NCBI GenBank assembly: GCA_018466975.1
Contig: CM031562.1
Coordinates: 558,001 to 622,000, forward strand
DNA: 64,000 nt
Source: Sparassis latifolia
Lineage: Eukaryota; Basidiomycota; Agaricomycetes; Polyporales; Sparassidaceae
Reading direction: 5' to 3'
Of this stretch, positions 10,987 through 21,361 are shown one piece after another. Under the pieces are notes generated by a model. The model was not told the origin of the DNA and made no database searches. It worked only from the letters and a program-made list of their open reading frames with translations. Both the position numbers and the translations under genes were made by a program. Each line of letters opens with the position of its first letter. The first letter of the stretch is position 1.

Positions 10987-12682
10987 CTACACCTTCGCTA
11001 AAAGCCTTTTGCTAAATACAAGGCGCACGGGCACGAGCACCAGCGCGGACGCGATGGGCATAAGCGCGCACCACACAATGAGGTAGCGATACGCGTCGCC
11101 CGAGTCTGCGCTCACTCCCATACTCGCTGCCGTGTCTGAGATGATTTTCGACCCGATGGGCACAGCGAAGATGGGTGGAATGACGTTCATCAGGAACTGG
11201 ATTGCCGCCGCTGACCCGAGCTTCTCCATGCCTATGTGCAAAGACAGGTAAGTCAGCACCAGGGGCACATAAATTGGATAACGGAGCTGGGACTTACCGA
11301 CGATCTTGGCGGCAGTCGGGACGGACAGCGGCCAGTACGCTGGAAAACGGGAGGTTGAGCGTTAGCATGCCGCTATCAGGGAACGATAAGTCAGCGTGCA
11401 CTTACGTCCGCTCCAAAGGCCCCACAGGATAGCGAACACCATTATAACCCCGAGGCTCTTCGCGAAAAGCCAGATGAAGATGCACATGAGGCCGGTCATG
11501 ATGTGGAACACGATGAGGACGTTGATAGGTCCGACGAGGTCTGCCATTTGGCCGGCAATAATCCGGCCGATCGAGTTGCATGCCGTGGTCACAGACAGGA
11601 CTCCAGACGCTTTGGTCGCCGACAGGCCGATCGCAGTGCAGTAGCCTTACACCAAGCAAGGGGAGTTAGCGGACCGCTCGGCTGGGTGGCGGGCGACTCA
11701 CTGGGAATGAAGAATAGCGGAGTGACGTAGCCGAAGAACTGCATGAAGCAGAAGACGAGGTAGAGCGGATACCCGGGGACCTTCAGCACGGACAGGTCGA
11801 AGACCTTGTACTGCACGAACTTCTTGGCGACCGGGCGCTGGCGCACGAGTGCAACTCCCGCGAGACCGCAAGCAAAAGTCAGAAACCCGATGAAGCGCAG
11901 GGCCCAAGGTATCGAGGCGCGGTCGATAATAACCTGTACTACGGGTGAGAGGACGACTGCACTGATACCGGTTCCGGACTACAACCAGGCAGGTTCAGAA
12001 GAAATCTACGAGCCTGATGCTAGGGAGAACTCACACTTGCTATCCCTGTCGCGAGACTGCGTCGCTTAGCAAACCACTGCGATGGCAGTGAGATTGCGGG
12101 GATCCAGCAGAAGGAAATTCCGATACTGGCAAGATATGTTCAGGTGAGAGTGATCGACTCTGCGCGTGCATATACTGACCCAAACATTATTCCTTGTGAG
12201 AGCAGGAGCTGCCAGTACTGGGTCGAGATGGATGCCAACTCGAAGGCGACGGAGATCAGGATCACACCGAGGAGAATGGACGCATGAACACCGAACTTGG
12301 TGATAATGATGTTGGAGAAAGGACCGACGGAGAAGCCAAAGCCCATGCCGCATCCACCGACGAAGCCGAGCCTGAACAAGCCGACGTTGTGAAAGCGGGA
12401 ATTGGCATTGGCGGTGTAGGCATCCTGGAAGACACCCCAGAAGGTGGCGATGCCGAAACTCATGAAACTAATAAGCCAAGTGGCGGCGACGGTCATCCAG
12501 GCGTGAAGGCCGCCGTCGGGGGGCTGGTCGAGGGCCGCCTGTTCGGCACTCGGAGTCGACGTATCGACCTCGACGTCGGCTATGGTCTTTCCCTCTTCCT
12601 TGGAAACATCTTCGGTCTCTGCTTTGGGAGAGGTATCGCTGCTCATTGACCCTGGGGCTCGGTGGAGGGGTTGGGAGGACAT
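10987..12682 (-). CDS. MFS transporter, monocarboxylate-permease (MCT/Mch-like) type
   Basis: A hydrophilic N-terminus precedes the family signature PPDGGLHAWMTV and then membrane segments typical of the major facilitator superfamily. Readable exons on the minus strand include AATWLISFMSFGIATFWGVF, a glycine-rich loop (GFVGGCGMGFGFSVGP), GISFCWIPAISLPSQWFAKR (the usual loop 2-3 R-R/K signature region), VLSPVVQVIIDRASIPWALR, then NSIGRIIAGQMADLVGPINV and the end VLVPVRLVFSKRLLAKV. Five or so short introns separate them. I chose the start at 12682; an in-frame ATG at 12646 is equally possible. It is a predicted plasma-membrane or vacuolar carrier of a small organic acid or metabolite. It is divergent from the polyketide synthase, which makes export of that product an attractive but unproven role. 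Confidence 0.88.
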
Positions 12683-13430
12683 GAGGAGAATGGACCAGGT
12701 ATGTCGCAGTCGGGTGTGCTGACAGCCTGCGACAGCAAACAGCCGCACTGCGAAACATATCGTACGCGTGCCGTGCAGAATTTAGTCATGAAGTCAGGTG
12801 GGAGGTGCACACAAGAGCCGCGTCCTTCCTCACTGCTTGACGTTCGGGCGCTCCGACTGTCAACAATCTTGTCGGATATTGTTAATCCATCACTGATCTC
12901 ATTGGCTCCTGCCTCCCGATCATCTTATTTTCTCATTGGCTCCGGATAACCGGTCGGTTACTTAACCCTTATCAGCCATATTTGTCTCAAAATAATCCGA
13001 AAACCTAAATTGCACCTTTCCCTATGGTTTTGGAAATCACTCCAGAGTGTGTCGGAGTCGGCGATGCGACTCACGAGGGTCGTACGCGCCGCACCGGCAC
13101 CCATCGCTACAGGTTTGGAGGTGGGACAGGCGTGTGTTTCCACTCAAATATTCATCTGACGCAAAGTCCCCTGGAGTGGCCGGTCGAACTATCAAGACGC
13201 GGTCATTTACAACGCCTCAATGTCCTTGCAAGAGTAAGTAAGTACGTTTCCACTTCCGAAATGTGTCATGGCCTCAGTCCGATCCATCGATCTTTCGCTG
13301 TGCTCGGAGCGACAGCAGTCTTCTTGACACTTTTACTCATTCTTTTGAAGTCATCTTGATACCATTTGTGTTCTAGCCATCCCACGTCCATCGTGAACCC
13401 GACCCGGTTGTCAAGCGAAAGAAGACCTCC

Positions 13431-13500
13431 CTAGTCTCGTACCCAGAAAGCTACCCAATCCCCTGAGGGAGATTCGATGGACCCCTGGGTACGAGACTAG
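13431..13500. repeat. 16-bp perfect inverted repeat (hairpin-capable)
   Basis: CTAGTCTCGTACCCAG at 13431-13446 is repeated as its reverse complement at 13485-13500, with a 38-bp spacer. It lies mid-way in the transporter-synthase spacer. It could be a small insertion-element remnant, a palindromic regulator site or chance; the arm length argues against chance. Confidence 0.65.
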
Positions 13501-14133
13501 CTTCTAGTCTCTGCCCTTCTACCAGACCTTGCCACATCACCAGCGTCGGCGCGCAGTATCTGCACTTCTCGGAGCGTATCAGTTCACTTCGAACAAGTAC
13601 GTACTTTGCTCTCGCGATGACAATGCAATCGTATCTCTGAAACTTTTGAGTTTTCAGTGTCCATTTTTCAGTAGAAATCGTTCATTTTTAGCAGATCGTG
13701 TGCACATTTGGGTTTACTGCAGCCAATGCACGCAGGCAGGCTCCTCTAGTCGCGTCTGTCATTTCATGTGGCTTCATCCGGCCTTGGGAGCACCCGTCAT
13801 GTCTACGTCAATCTCCCTCGGGGTGTTCTTGATTGTGCGCCGTGTGCTCGAGGGCTTATCAGCTCCTCCTGACAGAGGCGACACCGTCATGTAGTACATG
13901 TCCTACTCCTAGGCGAGGGCAGGTATCATATCGTAAATGTCCTAAACAAGCTAGCGCGGGATATTCAGAGTGGGATGGGGTGGGAGGCCCTGCGTGAAGC
14001 ACGGACCTCTGTTACCTCCCCTGATTCACGGATCGCGGTTTAGAGAACTTGCGTTGAACCCATTTCTGATGCTCGCCTAATTCATCCGGTCTGCTCTCAT
14101 GCAGATGCCCCACACTCCGATACACGGGTTGCG

Positions 14134-14139
14134 TATAAA
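14134..14139 (+). promoter_or_regulatory. TATA-like box before the polyketide synthase
   Basis: TATAAA (in GCGTATAAAGG) lies 57-62 bp upstream of the chosen ATG at 14196, a plausible core-promoter distance for a fungal gene with a short leader. Confidence 0.4.
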
Positions 14140-14195
14140 GGAAGGTACGGCGATGGATCGCGCCATCATTATTCCTCCTCCTTGGGACCTTCGTC

Positions 14196-17100
14196 ATGTC
14201 CACCGGCTCCCAGTCTTACTCGCTCGAGAAGCGGGCCATCGCCATAGTACGCTTACCTTACGCGTGTGCACCACAGATAACCTTCTCACTTCTATCACGA
14301 TCGTCGCTGTGTCTGCGATCGCCCAGGTTGGCATCTCTGCGGATCTACCTGGTGGAAGTCTTTCCCAGAGCAACCTAGATTACAAGAGCCTCCGCGAATT
14401 CCTTTTGAATAAGGAAGAAGCATACGAAGACATCCCGAAGGACCGCTTCACTATAGATTCGTGAGCAAGCTCCTTCTTTGGCACGACGATGCCGGCTTCT
14501 ATATTCTGACTCGCATTCTCCCATCTCGCCTTCCACTTCGCCTTCAACCAACCTTCGAAATTCTGACCTTGGTTTCGTGGCTCAGATTGGCGGACGGTGT
14601 ACTGAACACTCGCGGCACGTTCCTCAAAGACATTGCGTTCTTCGACCATGCCGAGTTCTCCGTCTCCGCCGAAGACGCGCGTGCGATGGCGCTCAGCACG
14701 CGCAAGCTTATCGAGCTCGCCTTCCTCTCCCTCCTCGATGCCGGTATTGCCTACCGCGGTCGCAACGTCGCCTGCTTTGCCGCCGGGACCGCCCAAGATT
14801 CGCCGTTAGATCCGGTGCGTCGGCGTCCTATCACATTTCTGTTGTGGCACTGCTGACGATGAGTGGCAGGACTTGTTGGATTCCAGCTCTGGCGCAGTCC
14901 GGCCCCTGCCCGCCGTGTCGTGCATGATTGCCAACGCAATTTCTGCGCATCTGGACCTGCGTGGACCAGCAATCCCCCTAGATGCGACATGCAGTTCCAG
15001 TATGCTTGCACTGCACTTCGCCGTGCAGGCGCTCCGTGCCGGTGAATGTGAAGCTGCTGTCGTCGCGGGGTGCCAGCTGAACCTCAGGTACCTCGCCTTG
15101 TTATGTAATCGAGATAGGCGCGCTGATCATCGTGCAGGTTGGCCGACTTCGTGCACTTCCCCGAAGACTTTCTGGCGGAAGACAGGAAGTGTAAGCCATT
15201 TGATGCTTCCGCGGACGGGTATGTTGTCTTTTATATTTTTTATAAATTCGAGATGAATTGACACTGATCATGCCATGTTGTGTTTAGGTTCGTGAAGGGC
15301 GAAGGCGCGGTGGCCATTGTGCTGAAGCCTTACGACGATGCTGTTCGCGACGGTGACTACGTTTATGGGAATGTGAGTATTAGTCCCGCCGGCTCTCACT
15401 TCCCAAGTTGACCCGCCGTCCAGATCCTGGGAACCGGCGTGGCCGCATCGGGCGCGGCGGCGCTCGATGATACCCTCAGTGCCAACGCGCAGGTGAACGC
15501 CATGCGTCGGGCATATCAGGGCACCGCTTGCGATCCGCAAGACGTCGACTATGTCGAGATGCACGCGATGGGTTTGTCAATACGAACTATTTTTGTTATT
15601 TAAACTTATTATTTCTTACGTAATAACAGGAACTCCCGACGACCTCGTCGAGAGCACTTGGGTCGGCGAACAATTTGGGAGAGACGAGAACCTGCTCGTT
15701 GGCAGCGTGAAGGGTAATATTGGGTAAGTTGCCTCATCTCATGCTATCTTGATCATCGTACATTTACTCATCAACAACCAGGCACCTGCATGTCGCGGCA
15801 TTCTTAGCGTCGTTGTGCAAAGTTTGCTCCATCCTCGAGACAGGTTTAGTGCCCCCCAATGTTAACCTCGTCGCACGCCACCCCAATATCCCATGGGACC
15901 AATACAAGCTCCGTGTGCCTACGGAGCCGACGCCCGTCACTGCCCGCTCGGCTTCTGGAAAGCTCCTAATTTCAATGTCGAGCTACAGCATCGGGGGTAG
16001 TAACGGCCACGTCGTTCTGCAGAGTGTGGCGCCAAAACATGCCAGCGAGGAAGCGACGAATGTTACTGGACCTGTGTTGTTTGTCGCTGGAGGCCTTTCG
16101 CCGAGGTCTGCAAGAGCTGTTGCCGATTCGTTAGCCGCATTGGCGGATTCTCATCCACACGAGTTGGCGTCGACCTCTACTGTGTATGGTCGGCGTGCCA
16201 GGCAGATGACGTGGCGGACGTTTGCGGTTGCGCAGGCCGGGCCGCAACCGTCGTCGATCAGATTTCCTTCGCCCTCGCTTTCCCCCCAGACTTCTCCGCC
16301 GATCGTGTTTGTCTTTTCAGGCCAAGGACCTCAACATATTAACAGTAAGTTGGTCTACGTATATGTTTCTGTCGTGCTTTACCTGACAGCTGGACGTTAG
16401 TGGGACGTCAACTCTTCCAGAGGTTCAAAGTCTTCCGTGATACAATCCTAGAGTTAGATCAATGCCATAGAGAGATTACCGGCATCTCATTAATAGATCA
16501 GACGGGCCTCTTCGCGGACGTCGGCGCGGCGGAAGCCCTGCCCTCAACGTGGCCAATCTCCACAATATACCCCACGCTCACGATGCTCCAGATCGCTCTG
16601 TTTGATCTGCTCTGCAGCCTCGGTCTCCGTCCGGACGTTCTTGTTGGCCACTCCGTGGGAGAGACGCCGCTGCTGTATGCCTCTGGCGCCGGCTCTAAGA
16701 GCATGGCGATAGAGCTGGCAATTGCTCAGGGCCGTGCATTGACACTGGTGGAGGTGGAGGATGGTACGATGGCCGCACTCGCATGCACTCCCGAGCAAGC
16801 CCGCGATGTCATTAAAGACGTCCGCAAGTCCGTCGGGGACTGGGGAGTGCTGGAGATTGCTGGTTTTAATTCTCCCTGCGCGGTCGCTGTTGCTGGACAC
16901 GTGCATCTTGTGGAGAACGCGGTCGAAGTAGCCAATGCCCGTGGGCTGTTTGCTCGCAGGCTTCAGACTGATGCTGCAATCCATTCGAGCCTTGTCGACG
17001 TATGCGAGGATAAGTATCGTTCGTTGGTCGCCGACGTGTTCGCCCGATATCCAGGTGCGCACAAGCCGGCCATCGCCACGTACTCGGCCACCATGGGAGC

Positions 17101-18736
17101 AGTCCTCGACTGCTTCACCGAAGAATATTTTTGGCTCAACTGCAGAAGCCCTGTCCAATTTGCACAGGCGATCATTGGCATCATTACTACCTTTCCTACC
17201 TCATCGTTCGTGGAGGTCAGCCCCCACCCGGTACTGTCGCTGTACCTGCAGGAATTGGGCGCTCCCATCACATCCGTCGTCTGTCCCATGCGTCGTACAA
17301 GGGAGCTGGAGCAGTGCCAGGAGGAAACAATGCTGTTGTCTGCCCTGGGTCAGCTGATCGTGTTGGGGCACGACTCCGTCGATTTCCACAAACTAAATTC
17401 GCAGGCGGCTAACTCTCCTTCTCTCAACTTGCCCTCATATCCGTTTATGAAAGAGTACATTCCGTACCGTCCAGGACACTCTCGTACTTTGCAGAAGCAA
17501 TGTGGGCCATGGCGCAAGCGTCTCGACGGTGTCGGCTCTAAGATGCGCGCGCGCTCAAAAGAAGTTATGAAAATCAGTCCGTCGCCGCAGCCTTCGCTGT
17601 CACCTGAGAACACTCGCGATACCCTCCGCACCGTCGTCTTGCAATCGCTCGACCGGATTCCTACAGACTTTTCACCGGATGTTCCCTTCACTTCTTACGG
17701 CATGGACTCTTTAGGTGCAGGACGCCTGGCGTTCGCACTCCGACCATTCCTCGTGATATCCCAGATGCAATTGCTCAACAACTTGAGCCTATCGGACATT
17801 GAGCGTCTGGCTGAGACTTCAAAGCAGAGTGTGGCTCCTGCACAAGCCGCTCCTGTAGGGACGTTCTACAAGTGGGATGACATGCTGCACAAGGAAGGAC
17901 AGGCACTGGTTAAGCTCGTTGACCTCGGAGACACCCCGCTTATCCTCATTCACGGCGCAAGCGGTAGCATCCTTCCATTCATCTCCATCCAGGAGAAGTT
18001 CTCCACGTCGTTGTGGGCCCTGCAGACGACGCCGGATACCCCTACGCACTCGATTAAGGCGTGGGCCGCGTTTTACCTTGAGCAGGTCAGAGAGGCTCAG
18101 CCAAAAGGGCCGTATCGCATCGGGGCCTTCTGCGCTAGCTCTACAATTGCTCTCATGATGGCACACCTAATCGAAGAAAGCGGCGACACTGTCGGGGAGC
18201 TGTGTTTCTTGGACCATTCTCCTCTCTTATTTGTGTCTCCGTTGATCGAGCCTGACGAAGAAACAGTGTCAATGCGGTCTCCGGGCCCAGCCATGATACG
18301 GCGCTTGCTCGATTCAATGCTCGAGCTGTACAGAGCAGACGACTCTCCCGTGCGCCATAAAGCTGCGCAGGACTGGGAGGATACCGCGAACGGCCTGGAC
18401 GGACCACCTCATGTGCGGGGCTGGTATGCCACCTTCAAGAGCCTCAACACGGGCATCTACGAGTTCATTTTGAGCTTACTGCCTCCTGACGAGCCTCTCA
18501 CGATTGTCGCGATGCGCGAAGCTCTTGCGGAGTGGATGGGCTCCGTCGATGCGCCGATTACAGCATACATTGCGACGAACGGGTACCTTTCCTTCATCCC
18601 TGTATCCCAGAGGATGGGTTGGGAGTCATATGGCCTCTGCCAGGTGTTCCCTGAAGCGCGGATCATTACGACCCACTATAATCATTTCCAGATCCTGGAT
18701 TCGGCAGAGTTTATAGATTCGATTCAGGGAAGATAG
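14196..18736 (+). CDS. Compact polyketide synthase: KS-AT-ACP-thioesterase
   Basis: Ten exons (14196-14246, 14327-14460, 14586-14814, 14870-15087, 15138-15218, 15288-15372, 15424-15571, 15630-15723, 15782-16344, 16401-18736) total 3939 nt, in frame, for 1312 residues. KS (about 10-430): active-site Cys in LDATCSSSM, His in EMHAMGTPDD, and the Lys/His pair in KGNIGH. AT: GHSVGE and IHSSL, then the VEVSPHPV loop. ACP: phosphopantetheine Ser in GMDSLGAG. TE (last about 300 residues): LILIHGASGS, Asp in FLDHSP and His in NHFQIL, but YRIGAFCASST at the nucleophile elbow, where Ser is usual. Only about 130 residues separate AT end from ACP, so DH, MT, ER, KR and PT domains are absent, and there is no SAT domain. 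The product would be an unreduced short chain unless a partner reduces it. Divergent from an MFS transporter. Confidence 0.93.
18131..18133 (+). other. Cys codon at the expected thioesterase nucleophile of the PKS
   Basis: In the nucleophile-elbow segment Y-R-I-G-A-F-C-A-S-S-T, TGC falls where alpha/beta-hydrolase thioesterases have Ser in G-x-S-x-G. The second Gly is also replaced, by Ser. The assignment rests on by-eye alignment to the usual elbow, and a neighbouring Ser could instead serve. Confidence 0.55.
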
Positions 18737-19338
18737 ACATGCTCGGATGTTAGGCTAGCTATTAGATATGTATCACGGTTATAGTGAGTGTGTCGACGAT
18801 GTATTAACTTATTGTGCTCTTCATCCTCGTCGACTCGCTGCACCCACCTAGTGAAACGCGACGAAATTATGTAGTCCCCGCCCAGATTCACTGGATGCAA
18901 TTTCCAATAAGTTGGCGAGAGTATGTAAATGTTATTTGAAAGATAGAGTGAATAAGTTTAGTGTAAGTGGCATGGCTCACAAGGGACTTATCTGAAAGTT
19001 ATTTGAAACCTATCCTAAAGTAGAAATAACTTCATAATAAGTTTTCCATTTCTAGGATAACTTTCAGATAAGTCTCTCCTAAGCGGTGCAACTTACACTA
19101 AATTTATTCACTCTATCTTTCAAATAACTTTTGCATAGTCTTCCCAAGTTATTAGAAATTGCATCCAGTGATTAGTTGATTTTGCCGGTGCATAATAAAT
19201 TATTACCCCTTGCGGCGCGAGAGACGAAGTATGACTTGGGCTCAACCTAATACTGTGACCACTGGAGATATCTGAGTGATTTTGTCGACGTGCTTAGTGC
19301 TGGCCGTACAAAATTTTGAATCTTCAAAGACCCGCTGA
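18737..19338. other. Intergenic region holding a foldback element
   Basis: No gene seen between the polyketide synthase stop and the Nop8-like start. About half of it is the palindromic element at 18888-19171. Confidence 0.6.
18888..19171. mobile_element. Foldback (palindromic) MITE-like element
   Basis: Outer 17-bp perfect inverted repeats (TCACTGGATGCAATTTC at 18888-18904, complement at 19155-19171) continue inward as an imperfect palindrome over almost the whole 284 bp. Matching pieces include TTATTTGAAAGATAGAGTGA with ATTCACTCTATCTTTCAAAT, AGTGTAAGT with ACTTACACT, and GACTTATCTGAAAGTTAT with ATAACTTTCAGATAAGTC. The ends are flanked by a possible 3-bp ATT repeat. It is AT-rich and non-coding. 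RNA from it would form one long hairpin. Superfamily not determined. Confidence 0.75.
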
Positions 19339-21082
19339 ATGGATGAACCGATCGTCAAACGACTCCATGTTTCTGGGCTCACACCCGCCATCACACCCGC
19401 CGACCTCACACAGCGTTTATCGTCGTTCGGGGCCGTTAAGGCCGTGGATGGTTTCGGTGTGTTGGATGCCGTTGGCCTGCCTCGCAAATTCGGCTACGTG
19501 ACTCTGGAGACGACAAAGCCCAAGCTAGCTAGATGTGAGCTTTTTCCAAGCGTGGCTGTGAAGCATTTTGACGAACTGTTTCGGTCGCGCGTAACAAGGT
19601 ATGAATACACTCAGTGGTGTCACCTGGAAAGGCACGAAGTTGCGCATCGGTGAGGCGAAACTAGACTTCCGCGAGAGGTGCGTAGATGCGCCGTACTGCA
19701 CAATTTATGAGCTAAATATACGCAGAATCCTGAAGGAGAACGAGACCCTCAAGCGTGCGGCGTCAGACTCGCCTGCGGGACCTCCCCACAAGCGTCGCCG
19801 CCTGCCGCGTGGCGTGCATGGTGTTCATGCGCAAGACATGTCCCTCGTCACTCCAGGGAACGCAGCGTCTCGCCCAGGCTGGCGAGTTACATCCCTCGGC
19901 CGGCTCATCCGGCCCATCAGAATGCGACCAGAGCATCCCCTACCGGACCAACTACCTAAAATAGTGTCTGCAGAGAAAGGTAGAAAACCGCAGAAGGAAC
20001 GGACACAGAAGAAACGCGTGAAGAACCCGCCGACGCGCGCAAGGAGGCGTACAATTGATCCGACGAAGTGGGGTTCGCTGCACCTCAAGGGCGTGTTCCT
20101 AGACACTGGGGCGACCCTCGACGTAGGGCAGCGGCCCCCAGCTCTACGTGAGACCGAACGAGGACTGGAAGAGAGCAGCAATGATGAGGAGAGTGATGAT
20201 GATGATGATGAAACAGACAGTGGGGATGAGGTGATGGGTGCTGAAGAGTATCCACCGAGCCTTCTGCAGGAAGCAACTCTATCGCCACCCTTCTCTCCGA
20301 AGCCCGCAGCACAAAAGACGCGCGCAAATGTGGGAGATGAAAACGATTTGGTGCAAGAAACGAAGAAGTCGCTCGGGTTACTCCAGGTGCTTTTCGGTGG
20401 CCGAGGAGACGACGAATGGGGCGATCAGGAAAGTGTCGATTCTGATGGCGATCTAGATGACCATGCCCGCCCTGCGGACATGCAAGCTGAAGACATTGAG
20501 GAAAACCACATGCATGTGGACAAGGCAGTTTCATTCCGTGTAGAACGCGTGCAACCGCACGAAGAACTGCCTACTCCTGTGTCAGCGCAGAGTGCGAAGC
20601 TTAAAGATCTGTTCGCGCCTCGCGAAGAAGATGGTATGCGCCGTAAGACTACTATGATGATATATCTTATATTGTACTCCCTTTCAGCCGGCTTCTCGCT
20701 ACTGGGTCATCTCGACCTCGATCTCGAGCTGGATGACGAAGTCGATCTGCAGCTCACTGCAGAACCACAAGCACGGCCAGTTCCCCAACCTGTTGCGACC
20801 GTGTCACCAGCTGCTGGGGCGCAGTCCGTGTTCGATACCAGGCGACCGCTCTTCTTCCCTTTCCCGCTGGACGAGCGCGATCGTGCCCGAGGGCGGACAG
20901 GCGACGCGTTTGACGCGACGAATTGGCGCACGTGGTTTTACCGCACCGATTCGGCGGAAGAAATCCACAAACGGTGGGAAGAGACGCGTGGAGAGCTCAC
21001 GAGCGGGTGGAAGAGACGCCACAGAGAAGCGGTGAAGAGCCGAAGAAGGAGGGGAGGTGGTGCGGAAGACGGGGACGCCTGA
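19339..21082 (+). CDS. Nop8-like RRM protein, ribosome biogenesis
   Basis: Four exons (19339-19534, 19599-19677, 19726-20633, 20688-21082) give 525 residues in frame. The N-terminal RRM begins KRLHVSGLTPAITPADLTQR and continues to KFGYVTLETTKPKLARC and LSGVTWKGTKLRIGEAK. Next are a basic region with PPHKRRRLP, then GWRVTSLGRLIRPIRMRPEH and WGSLHLKGVFLD, which are characteristic of fungal Nop8 relatives. The middle is acidic and low in complexity (DDDDDETDSGDE). The C-terminus ends in the conserved block FFPFPLDERD, WFYRTDSAEEIHKRWEETRG and WKRRHREAVKSRRRRGGG. It is predicted nucleolar, acting in 60S ribosomal subunit maturation. The assignment rests on overall layout and remembered family motifs. 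Confidence 0.8.
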
Positions 21083-21361
21083 CAAGATTCCATCACGTTT
21101 TTCCGGGAGAACGAGATTTCGGCGTGTTTTACACACTCAATGTTTATCACAACATGGCTTCGGGAAGGTGGAGTGAGGTGGCGAAATTGTCTTGCATTAG
21201 TCTCGCAGTGAATTTGTCACAACGCGATTCCGGTTGGTTGTTCTCCACCATTCGATATATACCCTGAGAAAACGTATGATACCATGATATATATGTAATA
21301 TTTGCATCCGAAATGCGGTTTTGCGAATGTTTCCGTAGTCTGGACTTGCCTGCCAACCACC

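Larger units (their letters stand above)
12683..14195. promoter_or_regulatory. Shared intergenic region between MFS transporter and polyketide synthase
   Basis: About 1.5 kb with no supportable gene, between two divergent starts. It contains the 16-bp inverted repeat at 13431-13500 and a TATA-like box just before the synthase. The length is unusual for this compact window and could hold regulatory sites for both genes. Confidence 0.4.

Noticed and set aside
16544..17158. 204-codon minus-strand ORF
   Set aside because: Antisense to the AT domain of the PKS, which has clear motifs on the plus strand.
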